Numbered from the stretch's first letter, positions 28,451 to 37,813 are shown. The stretch: 64,000 nt of DNA from Halobacteroides halobius DSM 5150 (GCF_000328625.1 NC_019978.1:1426001-1490000), one strand, 5' to 3'. Numbers and translations are program-made. Notes: generated by a model not told the origin, from the letters alone.

Positions 28451-28485
28451 TAGTAGATTATCCTCCTTTATAACGCTAATTAAAA

Positions 28486-28509
28486 ATCCCACCTCAAAAG
28501 AAGTGGGAT
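28486..28509 (-). terminator. Terminator after ptsH
   Basis: A 9-bp stem, arms 28486-28494 and 28501-28509, followed on the minus strand by TTTTTAATT, just after the HPr stop codon. Confidence 0.75.
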
Positions 28510-28516
28510 AATTACT

Positions 28517-28780
28517 TTATTCTCCAAAACCATCTTCAATTAAATCTACTAAAGCTTGTACAGCTTCTTCTTCATCACTACCTTCGGCTTTAATAGTTAC
28601 CTCAGTGCTTTGATTAACTCCTAGACTCATAATCCCCATAATACTCTTAGCACTAACCTCTTTATCATCTTTTACAATAAATACTTCAGAATCAAAATTA
28701 TTTGCTTCTTGAACAATCATAGAAGCAGGTCTAGCATGAATTCCTGTCTCGTTGTTAACCATTACTACAGATTTTTTCAT
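28517..28780 (-). CDS. ptsH: Phosphocarrier protein HPr
   Basis: Carries phosphate from enzyme I to IIA proteins. About 87 residues. The active His is in NETGIHARPASMIV and the regulatory Ser46 region is SAKSIMGIMSLGV, the target of HPr kinase in Firmicutes and the basis of CcpA control. The ATG at 28780 follows AAGGAGTGAATTGATC. It lies 32 bp after a IIA gene. Enzyme I is not in the window. Confidence 0.95.
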   Translation of the reverse strand: MKKSVVMVNNETGIHARPASMIVQEANNFDSEVFIVKDDKEVSAKSIMGIMSLGVNQSTEVTIKAEGSDEEEAVQALVDLIEDGFGE

Positions 28781-28812
28781 GATCAATTCACTCCTTAGTA
28801 CTTAATAATTGA

Positions 28813-29298
28813 TTAAATAGTAACTGTTAAAATCTCATCTTGGCCAGCAGTTATATCTGTTACATTGGCTAGTTCAATATCTTCAATATCATCCATATTA
28901 GTAATTAAAATAGGCGTCACTACCGCAGTAGCATTCTCACTAATATAGTCTATATCAAATTTAATTAATTCATCTCCAGGCTTTACTTTTGCGCCTTCAT
29001 CAATTAATCTTTCAAATCCTTCTCCATTTAGCTCAACTGTATTAATTCCAATATGCATTAATAATTCTACACCTTCTGGTGTTTCAATTCCTACAGCATG
29101 CTTAGTAGGAAATACCTGCTTAACTGTCCCTGCTACAGGAGCTACTAATTTTCCTTTGGCTGGTTTAATAGCTAAACCGTCCCCAACAACCTTATTAGCA
29201 AATACATCATCAGGTACTTCCGATAAATCTACCACCTCTCCTGTTAGGGGTGCTTTTAATGTAATTTCTTTAGTACTATTCCCAAAAAGATTAAACAT
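28813..29298 (-). CDS. PTS glucose-type IIA protein, copy 1
   Basis: Free-standing IIA of about 161 residues with the phosphorylated His in VELLMHIGINTVELNGEGF and the partner His in FPTKHAVGIET. It is nearly the same as the second IIA at 31307-31795, so one is a recent duplicate. It forms a unit with ptsH downstream. Shared IIA use by several IIBC proteins is known in Firmicutes. A GAGGAGG site lies upstream of the ATG at 29298. Confidence 0.92.
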   Translation of the reverse strand: MFNLFGNSTKEITLKAPLTGEVVDLSEVPDDVFANKVVGDGLAIKPAKGKLVAPVAGTVKQVFPTKHAVGIETPEGVELLMHIGINTVELNGEGFERLIDEGAKVKPGDELIKFDIDYISENATAVVTPILITNMDDIEDIELANVTDITAGQDEILTVTI

Positions 29299-29418
29299 AT
29301 AATTCACTTCCTCCTCTACTTATTATCTTATAAAATTATTTTTCAACAATAATAATTTTATAGTATTGCTAACTAAAAATCAAGGTATAATAAACTAATC
29401 GAGCAAAACTTTACTAAT

Positions 29419-29448
29419 AAAAAGACAGGCCAAATGGCCTGTCTTTTT
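29419..29448 (-). terminator. Terminator of the glucose-type IIBC gene
   Basis: A perfect 13-bp stem, AAAAAGACAGGCC and its complement, with an AAAT loop and a T5 end. It lies right after the stop codon. Confidence 0.92.
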
Positions 29449-29454
29449 ATCTAT

Positions 29455-30948
29455 CTACATTAATTTCTTGATTTTATCTTTAAGTGCATCAGATTTTGGC
29501 CCAAAGATAGCTTGTACACTACCTCCACCTGGTTTCATTACACCAGAAGCACCTAATTCTTTAAGTTTAGCTTCATCAACTTTAGAATCATCTACAAGAG
29601 CTAATCTTAATCTTGTAATACAGGCATCAATATCTTCAATATTCTCTGCTCCACCTAAGGCTTCTAAAATCTGAGCTGGTTTACTATCTCCATTATCTTG
29701 GTCAGATGGATTAGCACTTACTACTGAAGCAGCACCTCCATCAAATTCTCCTTCTTCACGACCTGGAGTCTTTAGATCCCACTTTCTAATGGCAAATCTA
29801 AATCCAAAGTAATAAAGGAATGCATATCCAATACCAACTATTATTACCCACCACCAAGCAGTCATACCTGGCATCACACCAAAGGTAATAAAGTCAATAA
29901 CTCCACCAGAGAAAGTCATTCCAATTCTTACTCCTAACATATTCATTAACATAAATGATAAACCAGCAAATAAACAGTGAATCACATATAATATTGGAGC
30001 TACAAATAAGAAAGAAAACTCAATCGGTTCTGTAATCCCCGTTAAAAATGAAGTCAAAGCGGCTGAGAATAAGATACCACCAACAACCTTCTTTTTACTT
30101 TCTTTTGCTTCATGATACATAGCAAGAGCAGCAGCCGGTAGTCCAAACATCATAAATGGAAACTTACCAGTCATAAACTTACCTGCACCTTGATAATTAG
30201 CAGTACTGAAATCTTTTACTCCATCTTGTAACATCTTCATAAAGATTGTTTGGTCTCCATGAACTACATTTCCTGCCTCAGTTACATATTTACCAAACTC
30301 AAACCAGAATGGAGAATAGAAAATGTGATGTAATCCAAATGGAATTAAAGCTCGTTCAAATACACCAAATATAAAAGTAGAAATATTAGTATTAGTTTCA
30401 TTAGCTAAATATGATAATGCTGCTAATCCTTCTTGGAACGGTTGCCAAACTGTTGGCATAATTAAACCTACTAAAAATGCTACAACAGCAGTGATAATAG
30501 GCACAAATCTCTTACCAGCAAAGAATCCTAAAAAATCTGGTAATTCAATATCATAAAATCTATTATACATTGTTGCTGCTATTACACCAGCAATAAGTCC
30601 ACCAAATACTCCAGTAGCCAGGGTTGGAATACCTAACACTTCTGCATAAGCTGGGCTTTCAGCTACCATCTTTGAAGTTACACCAGCAACTTGGCCCATA
30701 GTTTTATTCATAATTAAGAATGCCACTACTGATGCTAGACCAGCTACCCCTGCACCTCCAGCTAATCCAATTGCAGAACCTACTGCAAATAATAATGCTA
30801 AGTTTGAGAAAATAACTCCACCTGCTTGGGACATCATCGGTAATCCTAACTTAGTACCAAAAGCTAACAGTAATCCTGCGGCTGGCAAAATCGCTACAGG
30901 TGTCATTAATGCTTTACCTATCTTCTGTAATTTTTTAAATGCTTGCAT
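29455..30948 (-). CDS. ptsG: PTS EIIBC, glucose type, under RAT antitermination
   Basis: 497 residues. IIC begins [22 protein letters not shown] and has [20 protein letters not shown] near 305. IIB at the end has [16 protein letters not shown] with the phosphorylated Cys. It is paralogous to the IIBC at 26984-28450. The leader carries a RAT hairpin overlapping a terminator, the target of a GlcT/LicT-type antiterminator encoded upstream, so glucose or a related sugar is the likely substrate. A TTATAAATCCTCC-type ribosome site (minus strand GGAGG) precedes the ATG. The symbol is tentative. Confidence 0.88.
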   Translation of the reverse strand: MQAFKKLQKIGKALMTPVAILPAAGLLLAFGTKLGLPMMSQAGGVIFSNLALLFAVGSAIGLAGGAGVAGLASVVAFLIMNKTMGQVAGVTSKMVAESPAYAEVLGIPTLATGVFGGLIAGVIAATMYNRFYDIELPDFLGFFAGKRFVPIITAVVAFLVGLIMPTVWQPFQEGLAALSYLANETNTNISTFIFGVFERALIPFGLHHIFYSPFWFEFGKYVTEAGNVVHGDQTIFMKMLQDGVKDFSTANYQGAGKFMTGKFPFMMFGLPAAALAMYHEAKESKKKVVGGILFSAALTSFLTGITEPIEFSFLFVAPILYVIHCLFAGLSFMLMNMLGVRIGMTFSGGVIDFITFGVMPGMTAWWWVIIVGIGYAFLYYFGFRFAIRKWDLKTPGREEGEFDGGAASVVSANPSDQDNGDSKPAQILEALGGAENIEDIDACITRLRLALVDDSKVDEAKLKELGASGVMKPGGGSVQAIFGPKSDALKDKIKKLM

Positions 30949-31116
30949 ATTATAAATCCTCCTTATGATTTTTTATTATTTTACCTTTAGAGAAGGATTC
31001 TTATTAATATTATAATCTTCTATCCTTAAATATTTTTACTTAAAATCAAATTCAGAATCTTCAGAAAAATTAATACTGATCAGTATTAAAAAATTATGCT
31101 TTATAAAGCTCTTATA

Positions 31117-31209
31117 ATAAAAAAGAGCTAGAAGAAGACATAAATTCCTTGTATACAGGAAATGTATATCTTCTCCTAGCTCATGCCTGCTTAACCAGTA
31201 ACACGCTAG
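31117..31209 (-). promoter_or_regulatory. RAT antiterminator/terminator switch before the glucose-type IIBC gene
   Basis: On the minus strand, a hairpin with GTGTTACTGG...CAGGCATGAG (31176-31209) matches the RAT target of BglG/LicT/GlcT proteins. Its 3' arm (GAGCTAG) also forms the 5' arm of a terminator (31125-31182) that ends in a T-run. The two structures exclude each other, so antiterminator binding allows transcription into the IIBC gene. Confidence 0.85.
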
Positions 31210-31306
31210 TTAAAGGTTAGATTCAATTTTGATTTCAATTATATTATACATGTTAGTTACTCATTTGTCAACACATTTATCTGTTTTTTTATTATGTTCG
31301 ACAAAA

Positions 31307-31795
31307 TTAATCAATCTTAATTGTTAAAACTTCCTCTTGCCCAGCAGTTATTTCTTTAGTATCTACTGCTTCAACTGATTCAACCTCATCCATATTAGTA
31401 ATTAAAATAGGAGTCACTATTGCAGTAGCATTCTCACTGATATAGTCTATATCAAATTTAATTAATTCATCTCCAGGCTTAACTTTTGTGCCCTCATCAA
31501 TTAATTTTTCAAATCCTTCTCCATTTAACTCAACTGTATTGATTCCAATATGCATTAATAGTTCAACTCCCTCAGACGTTTCCATTCCTACAGCGTGCTT
31601 AGTAGGAAATACCTGCTTAACTACCCCTTCAACAGGTGCTACTAATTTCCCTTCTGATGGTTTAATAGCTATTCCATCTCCAACAACCTTGTTAGCAAAT
31701 ACATCATCAGGTACTTCAGATAAATCTACCACCTCTCCTGTTAGTGGTGCAACTAAAGTTATCTCTTTACTTTTACTACCAAACAGATTAAACAT
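31307..31795 (-). CDS. PTS glucose-type IIA protein, copy 2
   Basis: 162 residues with TKHAVGMETSEGVELLMHIG, carrying both active His. It is over 85% identical by eye to the IIA at 28813-29298. It follows the antiterminator gene by 34 bp and precedes the second RAT switch, so it is made with the regulator even when the IIBC gene is off. Besides transport, it may phosphorylate the PRD domains of the antiterminator. Confidence 0.92.
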   Translation of the reverse strand: MFNLFGSKSKEITLVAPLTGEVVDLSEVPDDVFANKVVGDGIAIKPSEGKLVAPVEGVVKQVFPTKHAVGMETSEGVELLMHIGINTVELNGEGFEKLIDEGTKVKPGDELIKFDIDYISENATAIVTPILITNMDEVESVEAVDTKEITAGQEEVLTIKID

Positions 31796-31829
31796 ATACT
31801 AGCTACCTCCCATAATTTAGTTTATTATT

Positions 31830-32702
31830 TTAAATTAGATCTTTTCTTAATCTCTGTAAGTGCATTGCTAAATACCCAATTTCATCCTCTGGGACTTGAT
31901 ATTCAAATTTATCTTCTATTAACTGTGTTAATTTAGCTGCCAATTGATAAGACCCTTTAAAATTATTTTTGATATCATCTAAAAAAGGATTTTTATTTAC
32001 CTCATCCTGTTCTATCCTTTCTAAAGCAAATCTTAAGTGAGTTACTAACCTTGCATAATTTAAGCTTTCATAAGAGATTTCAATATCTAACTCTTCTTTA
32101 ACACGCTCAACCATACTTTTAATTAAGGAAGTATACTCCACTGTCTTAGTCATCCCTCTATTTTCTCTAGCACCATGAATATGCAAAGTAATAAAACCAA
32201 TTTCACCTTCAGGAATAGAAATATTAGTTCTATCTTTAATTATCTTAGCGGCTTTTTGGGCTAGTTTATACTCTTCATTATACAAAGTCTTGATTTCATG
32301 TAAGAAGGGATTAGTAATTTTAGCTCCATCTTTAATTCTCTTTAAAGCAAAACAAATATGGTCAGCCAAAGCAATGTGAATATGCTTGTCTAACTCTTCT
32401 TCTATCTGAGATGATACCATTGCTATAATCTCTTCGGTTAAACCAATTACTTCTTCATCAACTTCAGCCACTAATTGCTGATATGTTTCTTTCTTTTCTT
32501 TATCAGCTGGTACAAACTCTTTTTCAACTTCAACTTCAGCTTTTGAAATAATATCTCCTTCACTTTTAGAAAATCCTAGTCCTCTTCCTACAAGAACAAC
32601 TTCTTCATGTTTATTATTAGCTTTTTTTGTTGCTAATATGACATTATTATTAAAAACTTTCTTCACTAAATATTGATAATCTTCTTTTCCAAGCTTGGCC
32701 AT
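31830..32702 (-). CDS. BglG/GlcT-family transcription antiterminator
   Basis: About 290 residues from the ATG at 32702 (AGGAGGAAGATTCGA upstream). An N-terminal RNA-binding domain (KVFNNNVILATKK and VLVGRGLGFSKSEGDII) is followed by two PRD domains. Each PRD has conserved His residues, for example HIALADHICFALKRI and GFITLHIHGARENRGM in the first and VTHLRFALERI and GYLAMHLQRLRK in the second. It binds RAT hairpins; one is in its own leader and one before the IIBC gene. Linkage to glucose-type PTS genes favours GlcT over LicT. Confidence 0.9.
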   Translation of the reverse strand: MAKLGKEDYQYLVKKVFNNNVILATKKANNKHEEVVLVGRGLGFSKSEGDIISKAEVEVEKEFVPADKEKKETYQQLVAEVDEEVIGLTEEIIAMVSSQIEEELDKHIHIALADHICFALKRIKDGAKITNPFLHEIKTLYNEEYKLAQKAAKIIKDRTNISIPEGEIGFITLHIHGARENRGMTKTVEYTSLIKSMVERVKEELDIEISYESLNYARLVTHLRFALERIEQDEVNKNPFLDDIKNNFKGSYQLAAKLTQLIEDKFEYQVPEDEIGYLAMHLQRLRKDLI

Positions 32703-32753
32703 TCGAATCTTCCTCCTATTTTGATGCAAATTCTGACCATAATCGATTAATTA

Positions 32754-32849
32754 ATAAAAAGCTAGAAAAAAATATAAATATACCACTCCCTAAAATGATA
32801 TACCCATATTTTCCCCTAGCTAATGCCTGATAATTCAGTAACACGCTAG
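32754..32849 (-). promoter_or_regulatory. RAT antiterminator/terminator switch before the antiterminator gene
   Basis: A minus-strand hairpin with GTGTTACTGA...CAGGCATTAG (32816-32849) overlaps a terminator stem (GCTAG at 32761 with CTAGC at 32816) ending in TTTTTATTAATT. The same architecture as at 31117-31209 means that the regulator controls its own gene. Confidence 0.82.
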
Positions 32850-32925
32850 ATAAATATTTATCATCACATGCACATTATAATAACTAATGTAATTAATGTC
32901 AAGGGAGATAAAAAATAAGATATAC

Positions 32926-32959
32926 AATTTTAAGCGGGGAATATTCCCCGCTTAAAATT
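32926..32959. terminator. Terminator after spoVT
   Basis: A perfect 17-bp inverted repeat with a CGGGG core and A/T-rich ends that overlaps the end of the spoVT reading frame. Confidence 0.88.
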
Positions 32960-33497
32960 ATAGACCTAACTTTTTACTAATCACTTTAGCTGTAATCTTA
33001 CTTATCTTTTTTTCAAAATTTCCTAATTGTTTTTTAGTTGAAGATAGTATTACAGCACCTAAAATATCTCCTTGTTTAACTACTGGAGTAACTAATAATG
33101 AACCTAAGTTTTCTTCTTTAGTCCGAAAATCAACACATAAATCTTCATCTTGAGCATTATTGATTACTCTTGTTTTTCTTGACTTAATTATATCTTTGAC
33201 CTTAGAACCTAATACATGACCAGAGTAATCTTTTAGTTGAGAAGAAGTCTCTAATATCTTATCAGTATCAGAAATAATAACTTTACAATCTGTTGTTTCT
33301 TCTAATGTATCTATATAGCTTTTTAAATTCCCAAGTTCTTTTACGGGACTATACTTTTTTAAAACAACCGTATCATCTTTATCAACAAATATTTCTAATG
33401 TATTCCCATTATCAATTTTCATTTTAGTTCTAATTTCTTTAGGAATTACTACTCTACCTAAATTATCAATTTTACGTACAATTCCTGTTGCTCTCAT
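32958..33497 (-). CDS. spoVT: Stage V sporulation protein T, AbrB-type regulator
   Basis: A 179-residue regulator of forespore gene expression. The N-terminal swapped-hairpin AbrB domain reads MRATGIVRKIDNLGRVVIPK, the start of SpoVT, and a GAF-like C-terminal domain follows (LLVTPVVKQGDILGAVILSS). Length matches B. subtilis SpoVT (178). It implies a sporulating organism or a recent sporulating ancestor. A GGAGGGGTAATA site precedes the ATG. Confidence 0.94.
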   Translation of the reverse strand: MRATGIVRKIDNLGRVVIPKEIRTKMKIDNGNTLEIFVDKDDTVVLKKYSPVKELGNLKSYIDTLEETTDCKVIISDTDKILETSSQLKDYSGHVLGSKVKDIIKSRKTRVINNAQDEDLCVDFRTKEENLGSLLVTPVVKQGDILGAVILSSTKKQLGNFEKKISKITAKVISKKLGL

Positions 33498-33697
33498 TAT
33501 TACCCCTCCTAGCTTTTTATATAGTATATTACTTTAGTCTTAATTTTATTCTAATTTTGGTTTTCAATCTAAAATATTATCTAATTATTCACTTTTTTCT
33601 ATTCTTGCAAAATTTATAATTTTAATTTATTGTATTTTATTTTTAAACATAAATAATAATAAGAAATGACGATAATAATCAAAGGAGTTGATAGAAT

Positions 33698-33820
33698 ATG
33701 AGTTGCCATACTAAAAATGACAATTCGATTAAACAATTTGTTAATCAAGAAATATCAATTCAAGAATACATCCAATCCTTATTTAGTTTAGCTAGAGAAC
33801 GTGATGATTATTATCAATAA
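33698..33820 (+). CDS. 40-residue protein of unknown function
   Basis: Begins MSCHTKNDNSIKQFVNQ and ends SLARERDDYYQ. An AAAGGAGTTGATAGAAT ribosome site precedes the ATG, and a strong terminator follows the stop by 12 bp, so this is probably a real small gene. Hydrophilic, helical, no recognised family. Confidence 0.55.
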   Translation: MSCHTKNDNSIKQFVNQEISIQEYIQSLFSLARERDDYYQ

Positions 33821-33832
33821 TTTAATATAGAT

Positions 33833-33864
33833 AAAATAATAGGGCCTTAAGGCCCTATTATTTT
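33833..33864. terminator. Bidirectional terminator between convergent small genes
   Basis: A perfect 16-bp inverted repeat, AAAATAATAGGGCCTT and its complement, overlapping the stop codon of the minus-strand gene. Confidence 0.88.
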
Positions 33865-34096
33865 AAATTCTTCTGTTCTCTTCTACTTGAGCATCTAATA
33901 ACTCTTTATCAATAGTAGAATGTTCTGGCTTAAGATCAATTAATCCTTCATCGGCTAAAATTTGACTTACTTCAGCTAGGCTATCTCTTTTATTAGCTGG
34001 TAACTGATTAATAAAATCTCTAACCTCTTGTTCGGAAGCTCTATACTCAAATTTTACTCCTCCATACTTTAAAAAATGATCAACATTACCCCTCAT
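33863..34096 (-). CDS. Hypothetical 77-residue protein
   Basis: Soluble and acidic, with EQEVRDFINQLPANKRDSLAE in the middle. GAGGGAGGAATATT before the ATG is a strong ribosome site. It lies 35 bp after another small gene on the same strand and probably shares its transcript. No family recognised. Confidence 0.6.
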   Translation of the reverse strand: MRGNVDHFLKYGGVKFEYRASEQEVRDFINQLPANKRDSLAEVSQILADEGLIDLKPEHSTIDKELLDAQVEENRRI

Positions 34097-34131
34097 AATA
34101 TTCCTCCCTCGTATAAGTTAAATTAGCTCTC

Positions 34132-34368
34132 TTAGATATCACTTTCACCAATCTCTTGTTCATATTCAATATAATATTTAAGATTATTAACTAGTCCTGC
34201 TATTAACTTTTTATCATCTGCTCTTTCTAATGTGTGATCATTACTTATTTCCTCAACATAAGGAATCTCATTATTTTCTAAACTAGGGACTATTATTTCA
34301 CTTCTTACCTCATTATAAAGATCTGGATATTTCTTTAATTCAGTAATTAATTCCTCTTTAAATTTCAC
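34132..34368 (-). CDS. Hypothetical 78-residue protein
   Basis: Acidic and helical, beginning with a GTG (VKFKEELITELKKYPDLYNEV). The ribosome site GGGG is weak. It is upstream of the 77-residue gene in the same direction. No family recognised. Confidence 0.5.
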   Translation of the reverse strand: MKFKEELITELKKYPDLYNEVRSEIIVPSLENNEIPYVEEISNDHTLERADDKKLIAGLVNNLKYYIEYEQEIGESDI

Positions 34369-34412
34369 TTTTTAGACCCCGATTTATATTATGACCAAAA
34401 TAAATTGATATT

Positions 34413-34445
34413 ATAAAAAAAGACCTACTTAATAAAAAGTAGGCC
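34413..34445 (-). terminator. Terminator after the large lipoprotein gene
   Basis: A 7-bp stem (34424-34430 and 34437-34443) followed on the minus strand by CTTTTTTTATAAT. Confidence 0.75.
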
Positions 34446-34456
34446 ATTTATTCATA

Positions 34457-36463
34457 TTAGTTTTTAGGTTTTCTGATAATTATAACGCCTATTTTGCCTT
34501 TAACTTCAGGAGGCTGATTAATAATTATCATACCTTCTTGATTAGTAATATTAAAGTGATTGACTCCTAGTACATTAATTTCTTTTTTATTTAATTTTGG
34601 TAACTGTTGTAAGTCAAATTTAGAATAATTATAAATTAGATTCTTAATTTCTTCTATACTATCAGCTAAATTTGTAGTTACCCAATTTAAATAAATCTTA
34701 TCAAAATCTCTAGCAGTATACTTTTCAATTACCTTCATTGGAGCTTGAGAACTAGTTATAATCTCCTTTATAATCTTTGCATCATATTGCTCTATTAAAT
34801 AGTTAACAAATAAAGAAGCTCCTCCCATAAAAGGTATACTACCATCTTGAACTAATAAATTAACCTGCGTGGTATTATTTAAATAACCATACTTTTTACT
34901 ATATACCCAACCATTCCCTTTATTTTTTGACCAACCTTTCTTTTCAGGATTGATATAACCTAATAATTGAGGTGCCAACTGGGCCAAGCCTTGATTAATC
35001 CAAGCATCATTGGCAACTCGCCCTGCTTTAGCTTTAGCTGCAAAGAAAACCATATGTTGATATTGGTGAGCAGCAGCTGTTAACAGAGTATTCTTTGCTC
35101 TATCAGCATTTAAATAAAACATAGGCAATTCATTTCCTAAATTAGAGTATAAGTCGGCTGGATCAAAATATCCTGTTCGATAATAATTATCAAAGTTACT
35201 TAGTAAAACTACCACTTTACCTTTTATATCCTGTCCTGTAATCTGAGGATATATTTTTCTATCAAATTCTGCTACAAGAGTATCAATTTTTTCTTGCTTA
35301 ACTTCTGTCTTATTATCTACAAAAACATAAATATGTTCTCCTACTGCTTCTAAAGTAGCAGTTATATCTTCTTTTTTAACCTTATTTGGTACTGTAAATT
35401 GCTTAGTTTGACCTAAAGAATAATCTAATTTAGAAATTGCAAAATTAGCTCCATACTTCTTAACTAATTTATTTCCTTTTTTTCTAACTTCATAGATTTT
35501 CTCCTTAGGTAAGTTGGCCCAATCTAAATAGGTTAAAGCCATTATAGCTTCTTCATCTTTAGCTAGATTTTCAATTACAATTTTTTGCTGCTTATCTTGA
35601 CTACTAATTAAATACTGGTGAACTCTACCACCTTTTAGAGATATATTTTTACTAATTTTATCTTGATCTAAGTTGATTGTCTTGGCCCAAGATTCATATC
35701 CTGATCTAGAGATACTAACTTTATACTTTCCAGTAGCTAAATCAGAAAATAAAACTGTTGAACCTTTCTTTTGCTTGATGTCATCTCCTTGTTTAATAAC
35801 AACTTTAGCAGCAAGTTTATTATTATTAACGTCAGTTATATTGAAACTTAAATCTCCTTGGCTAATCTGTTCAGACTTAATCTTTACTTCTTTCTTCTCT
35901 AAAGTTATTGGAAGTAATATATCAGCATCCTTAATTACCACATCTTTTTTTACATTATTATATCCTTCTTTTATAACCTGGATAGAATATTTAGTAGATT
36001 CTAAATCTTTAGCTTTAAATTCACCATTTCGACTCATACCTTTAATTAATGTGTTACTATCATTTGTAACTACTACTTTAGCATCTAATTTATTACCTTT
36101 TTCATCTTTAATCTCAACCTGTAAATCAAACTGTTCTTCCACCTTTAAAGTTATTGGAAGAGTTATATCATTATTTTTAACTACTATATTTACTTTCTCT
36201 GTTTTATAACCTTCTTTAGTAATTCTTACTGGATACTCTCCTGGAGCTATATTTTTAACTTGTAACAATCCATTCGTAACTTTTTTTGTTATTTCATTAC
36301 CCTCTTTAATTAGTGTTGCTTGGGCATTTATCTTCTCTCCCTGCTCATTTTTCACCTTAATAGTCACATTAGATAATTGTTTTTTATTACATCCTACAAA
36401 AATTAACATACCAACTAACAAAAGTATTCCTAAAATTAACCGACTATTCCGTTTCTTATTCAT
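34457..36463 (-). CDS. Lipoprotein with Ig-like repeats and a peptidase_MA-like domain lacking key Glu
   Basis: 668 residues. The signal peptide ends in a lipobox, MLIFVGC. About four tandem beta domains of 75-80 residues follow (residues 30-285), each with GYK- or GYN-type ends such as LASGKYKVSISRSGYES, like carboxypeptidase regulatory or PEGA domains. The last 300 residues resemble gluzincin metallopeptidases of the MA clan. However, the HExxH motif reads HQYQH and the downstream ExxxE helix reads WINQGLAQLA, so both expected Glu are Gln. It may be a binding protein rather than an enzyme. The cell-surface location follows from the lipobox. Confidence 0.7.
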   Translation of the reverse strand: MNKKRNSRLILGILLLVGMLIFVGCNKKQLSNVTIKVKNEQGEKINAQATLIKEGNEITKKVTNGLLQVKNIAPGEYPVRITKEGYKTEKVNIVVKNNDITLPITLKVEEQFDLQVEIKDEKGNKLDAKVVVTNDSNTLIKGMSRNGEFKAKDLESTKYSIQVIKEGYNNVKKDVVIKDADILLPITLEKKEVKIKSEQISQGDLSFNITDVNNNKLAAKVVIKQGDDIKQKKGSTVLFSDLATGKYKVSISRSGYESWAKTINLDQDKISKNISLKGGRVHQYLISSQDKQQKIVIENLAKDEEAIMALTYLDWANLPKEKIYEVRKKGNKLVKKYGANFAISKLDYSLGQTKQFTVPNKVKKEDITATLEAVGEHIYVFVDNKTEVKQEKIDTLVAEFDRKIYPQITGQDIKGKVVVLLSNFDNYYRTGYFDPADLYSNLGNELPMFYLNADRAKNTLLTAAAHQYQHMVFFAAKAKAGRVANDAWINQGLAQLAPQLLGYINPEKKGWSKNKGNGWVYSKKYGYLNNTTQVNLLVQDGSIPFMGGASLFVNYLIEQYDAKIIKEIITSSQAPMKVIEKYTARDFDKIYLNWVTTNLADSIEEIKNLIYNYSKFDLQQLPKLNKKEINVLGVNHFNITNQEGMIIINQPPEVKGKIGVIIIRKPKN

Positions 36464-36616
36464 CTAATCCCTCCTTAAATATATTATTATTCCTTATTAA
36501 CTAATATTAGATACTTATTACTCTTTTTCCTTCATTATAAGAAAAAAATTATGTTTGAGGGGAGATAGGGGTATTCTGCATTCCCCCATCTACAAATTTA
36601 AATAGACCTATCATAA

Positions 36617-36877
36617 TTAGAATAGATTTAATAGATCATCATCTATCATTTGAGATAAGTCATTTTCTATCTCTTCCCGACCAATTTTATAGCTATTATT
36701 AACTGTATTTTCAAATAAATCATCAAATAAAGATTTAATCATTAACATCTCTAAACTATTAAATCCTTTATTATCTAATTCAGCCTCTTTAAATCTATCT
36801 ATCATATCATAAGCCACTTGAAGACAATAATCTCCATCAACCAACCCTTGCATTCTTTCTTTATCACTAAGATTCAT
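36617..36877 (-). CDS. Hypothetical 86-residue protein
   Basis: Starts MNLSDKERMQGLVDGDYCLQ with TTTGAGGGGGGATAAA upstream. Acidic and helical, soluble. It lies downstream of the PadR-type regulator on the opposite side of a terminator. No family recognised. Confidence 0.6.
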   Translation of the reverse strand: MNLSDKERMQGLVDGDYCLQVAYDMIDRFKEAELDNKGFNSLEMLMIKSLFDDLFENTVNNSYKIGREEIENDLSQMIDDDLLNLF

Positions 36878-36932
36878 TTTATCCCCCCTCAAACTTATTA
36901 TTTGTAAAAAGAATAATATTATTAATAGAATA

Positions 36933-36961
36933 GAAAAGAGCTGCTAAAATAAAATCAGCTC
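36933..36961 (-). terminator. Terminator after the PadR-type gene
   Basis: GAGCTG and CAGCTC form a 6-bp stem with a 12-nt loop, followed on the minus strand by TTTTCTATT. Confidence 0.6.
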
Positions 36962-36971
36962 CATTCTTATC

Positions 36972-37358
36972 TTATATTTCATCATTATAAATTTCATCAA
37001 TTGCTGTATTTACTATTGCTCTTGCTTCTCTAAATGAACTTTTATACTTTATTTTCATTTTTTCTAAATGCTTAGCTCCATTTTCAGTTATTTTATAATA
37101 CCGAATAGACCTTTTATCAGGTTCATCCCACCATGCTTTTAGATAACCTTCTTCTTCCATTTCCCTTAATAATGGATAGACCATTCCTCGAGATGGTTTC
37201 CAGCGTGTACCCATCTGTTCATTGATTGTATCTAAAATTTTCTGCCCATACATCTTACCAAATTTGTTAGTTAAATGCAAAATATAGATTGAAGTAAAAG
37301 CAGTAGTACTAATTTTAGCTGGAAATTGTCTATTTAGTTTTCCTTTATAATCAGCCAT
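36972..37358 (-). CDS. PadR-family transcriptional regulator
   Basis: 128 residues with a winged helix. YILHLTNKFGKMYGQKILD leads to RWKPSRGMVYPLLREMEEEGYLK (recognition helix and wing), then KRSIRYYKITENGAKHL, the usual PadR wing end. These repressors answer to phenolics, drugs or other small molecules, often controlling transporters. No obvious target gene is adjacent. A TTGGAGGGATAAC site precedes the ATG. Confidence 0.9.
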   Translation of the reverse strand: MADYKGKLNRQFPAKISTTAFTSIYILHLTNKFGKMYGQKILDTINEQMGTRWKPSRGMVYPLLREMEEEGYLKAWWDEPDKRSIRYYKITENGAKHLEKMKIKYKSSFREARAIVNTAIDEIYNDEI

Positions 37359-37522
37359 GTTATCCCTCCAATAATTTTTAAAATTTAAACCCTATTTAAT
37401 GATATTAGATAGTTCTATGTAAAATCCTTCCTAAAGAAATTATAAATCATACTGTAATCATTTACTTATTATAAAGTACTAATCTCTTGAACAAACTATA
37501 AAAAAGAAAGGAGGAATTTAAT

Positions 37523-37801
37523 ATGGGAATGACAGAAGGGTCAGAAAAATATGAAGAGATAGATAATACTCATAAAGATAATCCAGCAGATCCTGCTAAT
37601 GACTTAGCTAGTAGTAAAGAATTTGTTGAACAAGTACTAGGGGCCAAGCAATACCAAGATGAAACTCCTAAAGGATATCCAGACGGCCATAGTATGCCAG
37701 CTTTATTTGGTTGGATTACCCAAGAGTATCAAAGGGAAGTATCTAAAGAATTAGTTGATATGGGTAAAAATATGGAATCAAAAAATAAATCTAAGAAATA
37801 A
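37523..37801 (+). CDS. Hypothetical hydrophilic 92-residue protein
   Basis: Rich in Asp, Glu and Lys, with a PKGYPDGHSMPALFGWITQEYQ stretch that looks conserved-domain-like but that I cannot name. AAAGGAGGAATTTAAT gives a very strong ribosome site, and a terminator follows. Probably a real, soluble, possibly spore-related small protein. Confidence 0.65.
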   Translation: MGMTEGSEKYEEIDNTHKDNPADPANDLASSKEFVEQVLGAKQYQDETPKGYPDGHSMPALFGWITQEYQREVSKELVDMGKNMESKNKSKK

Positions 37802-37813
37802 CTTCTAATAACT

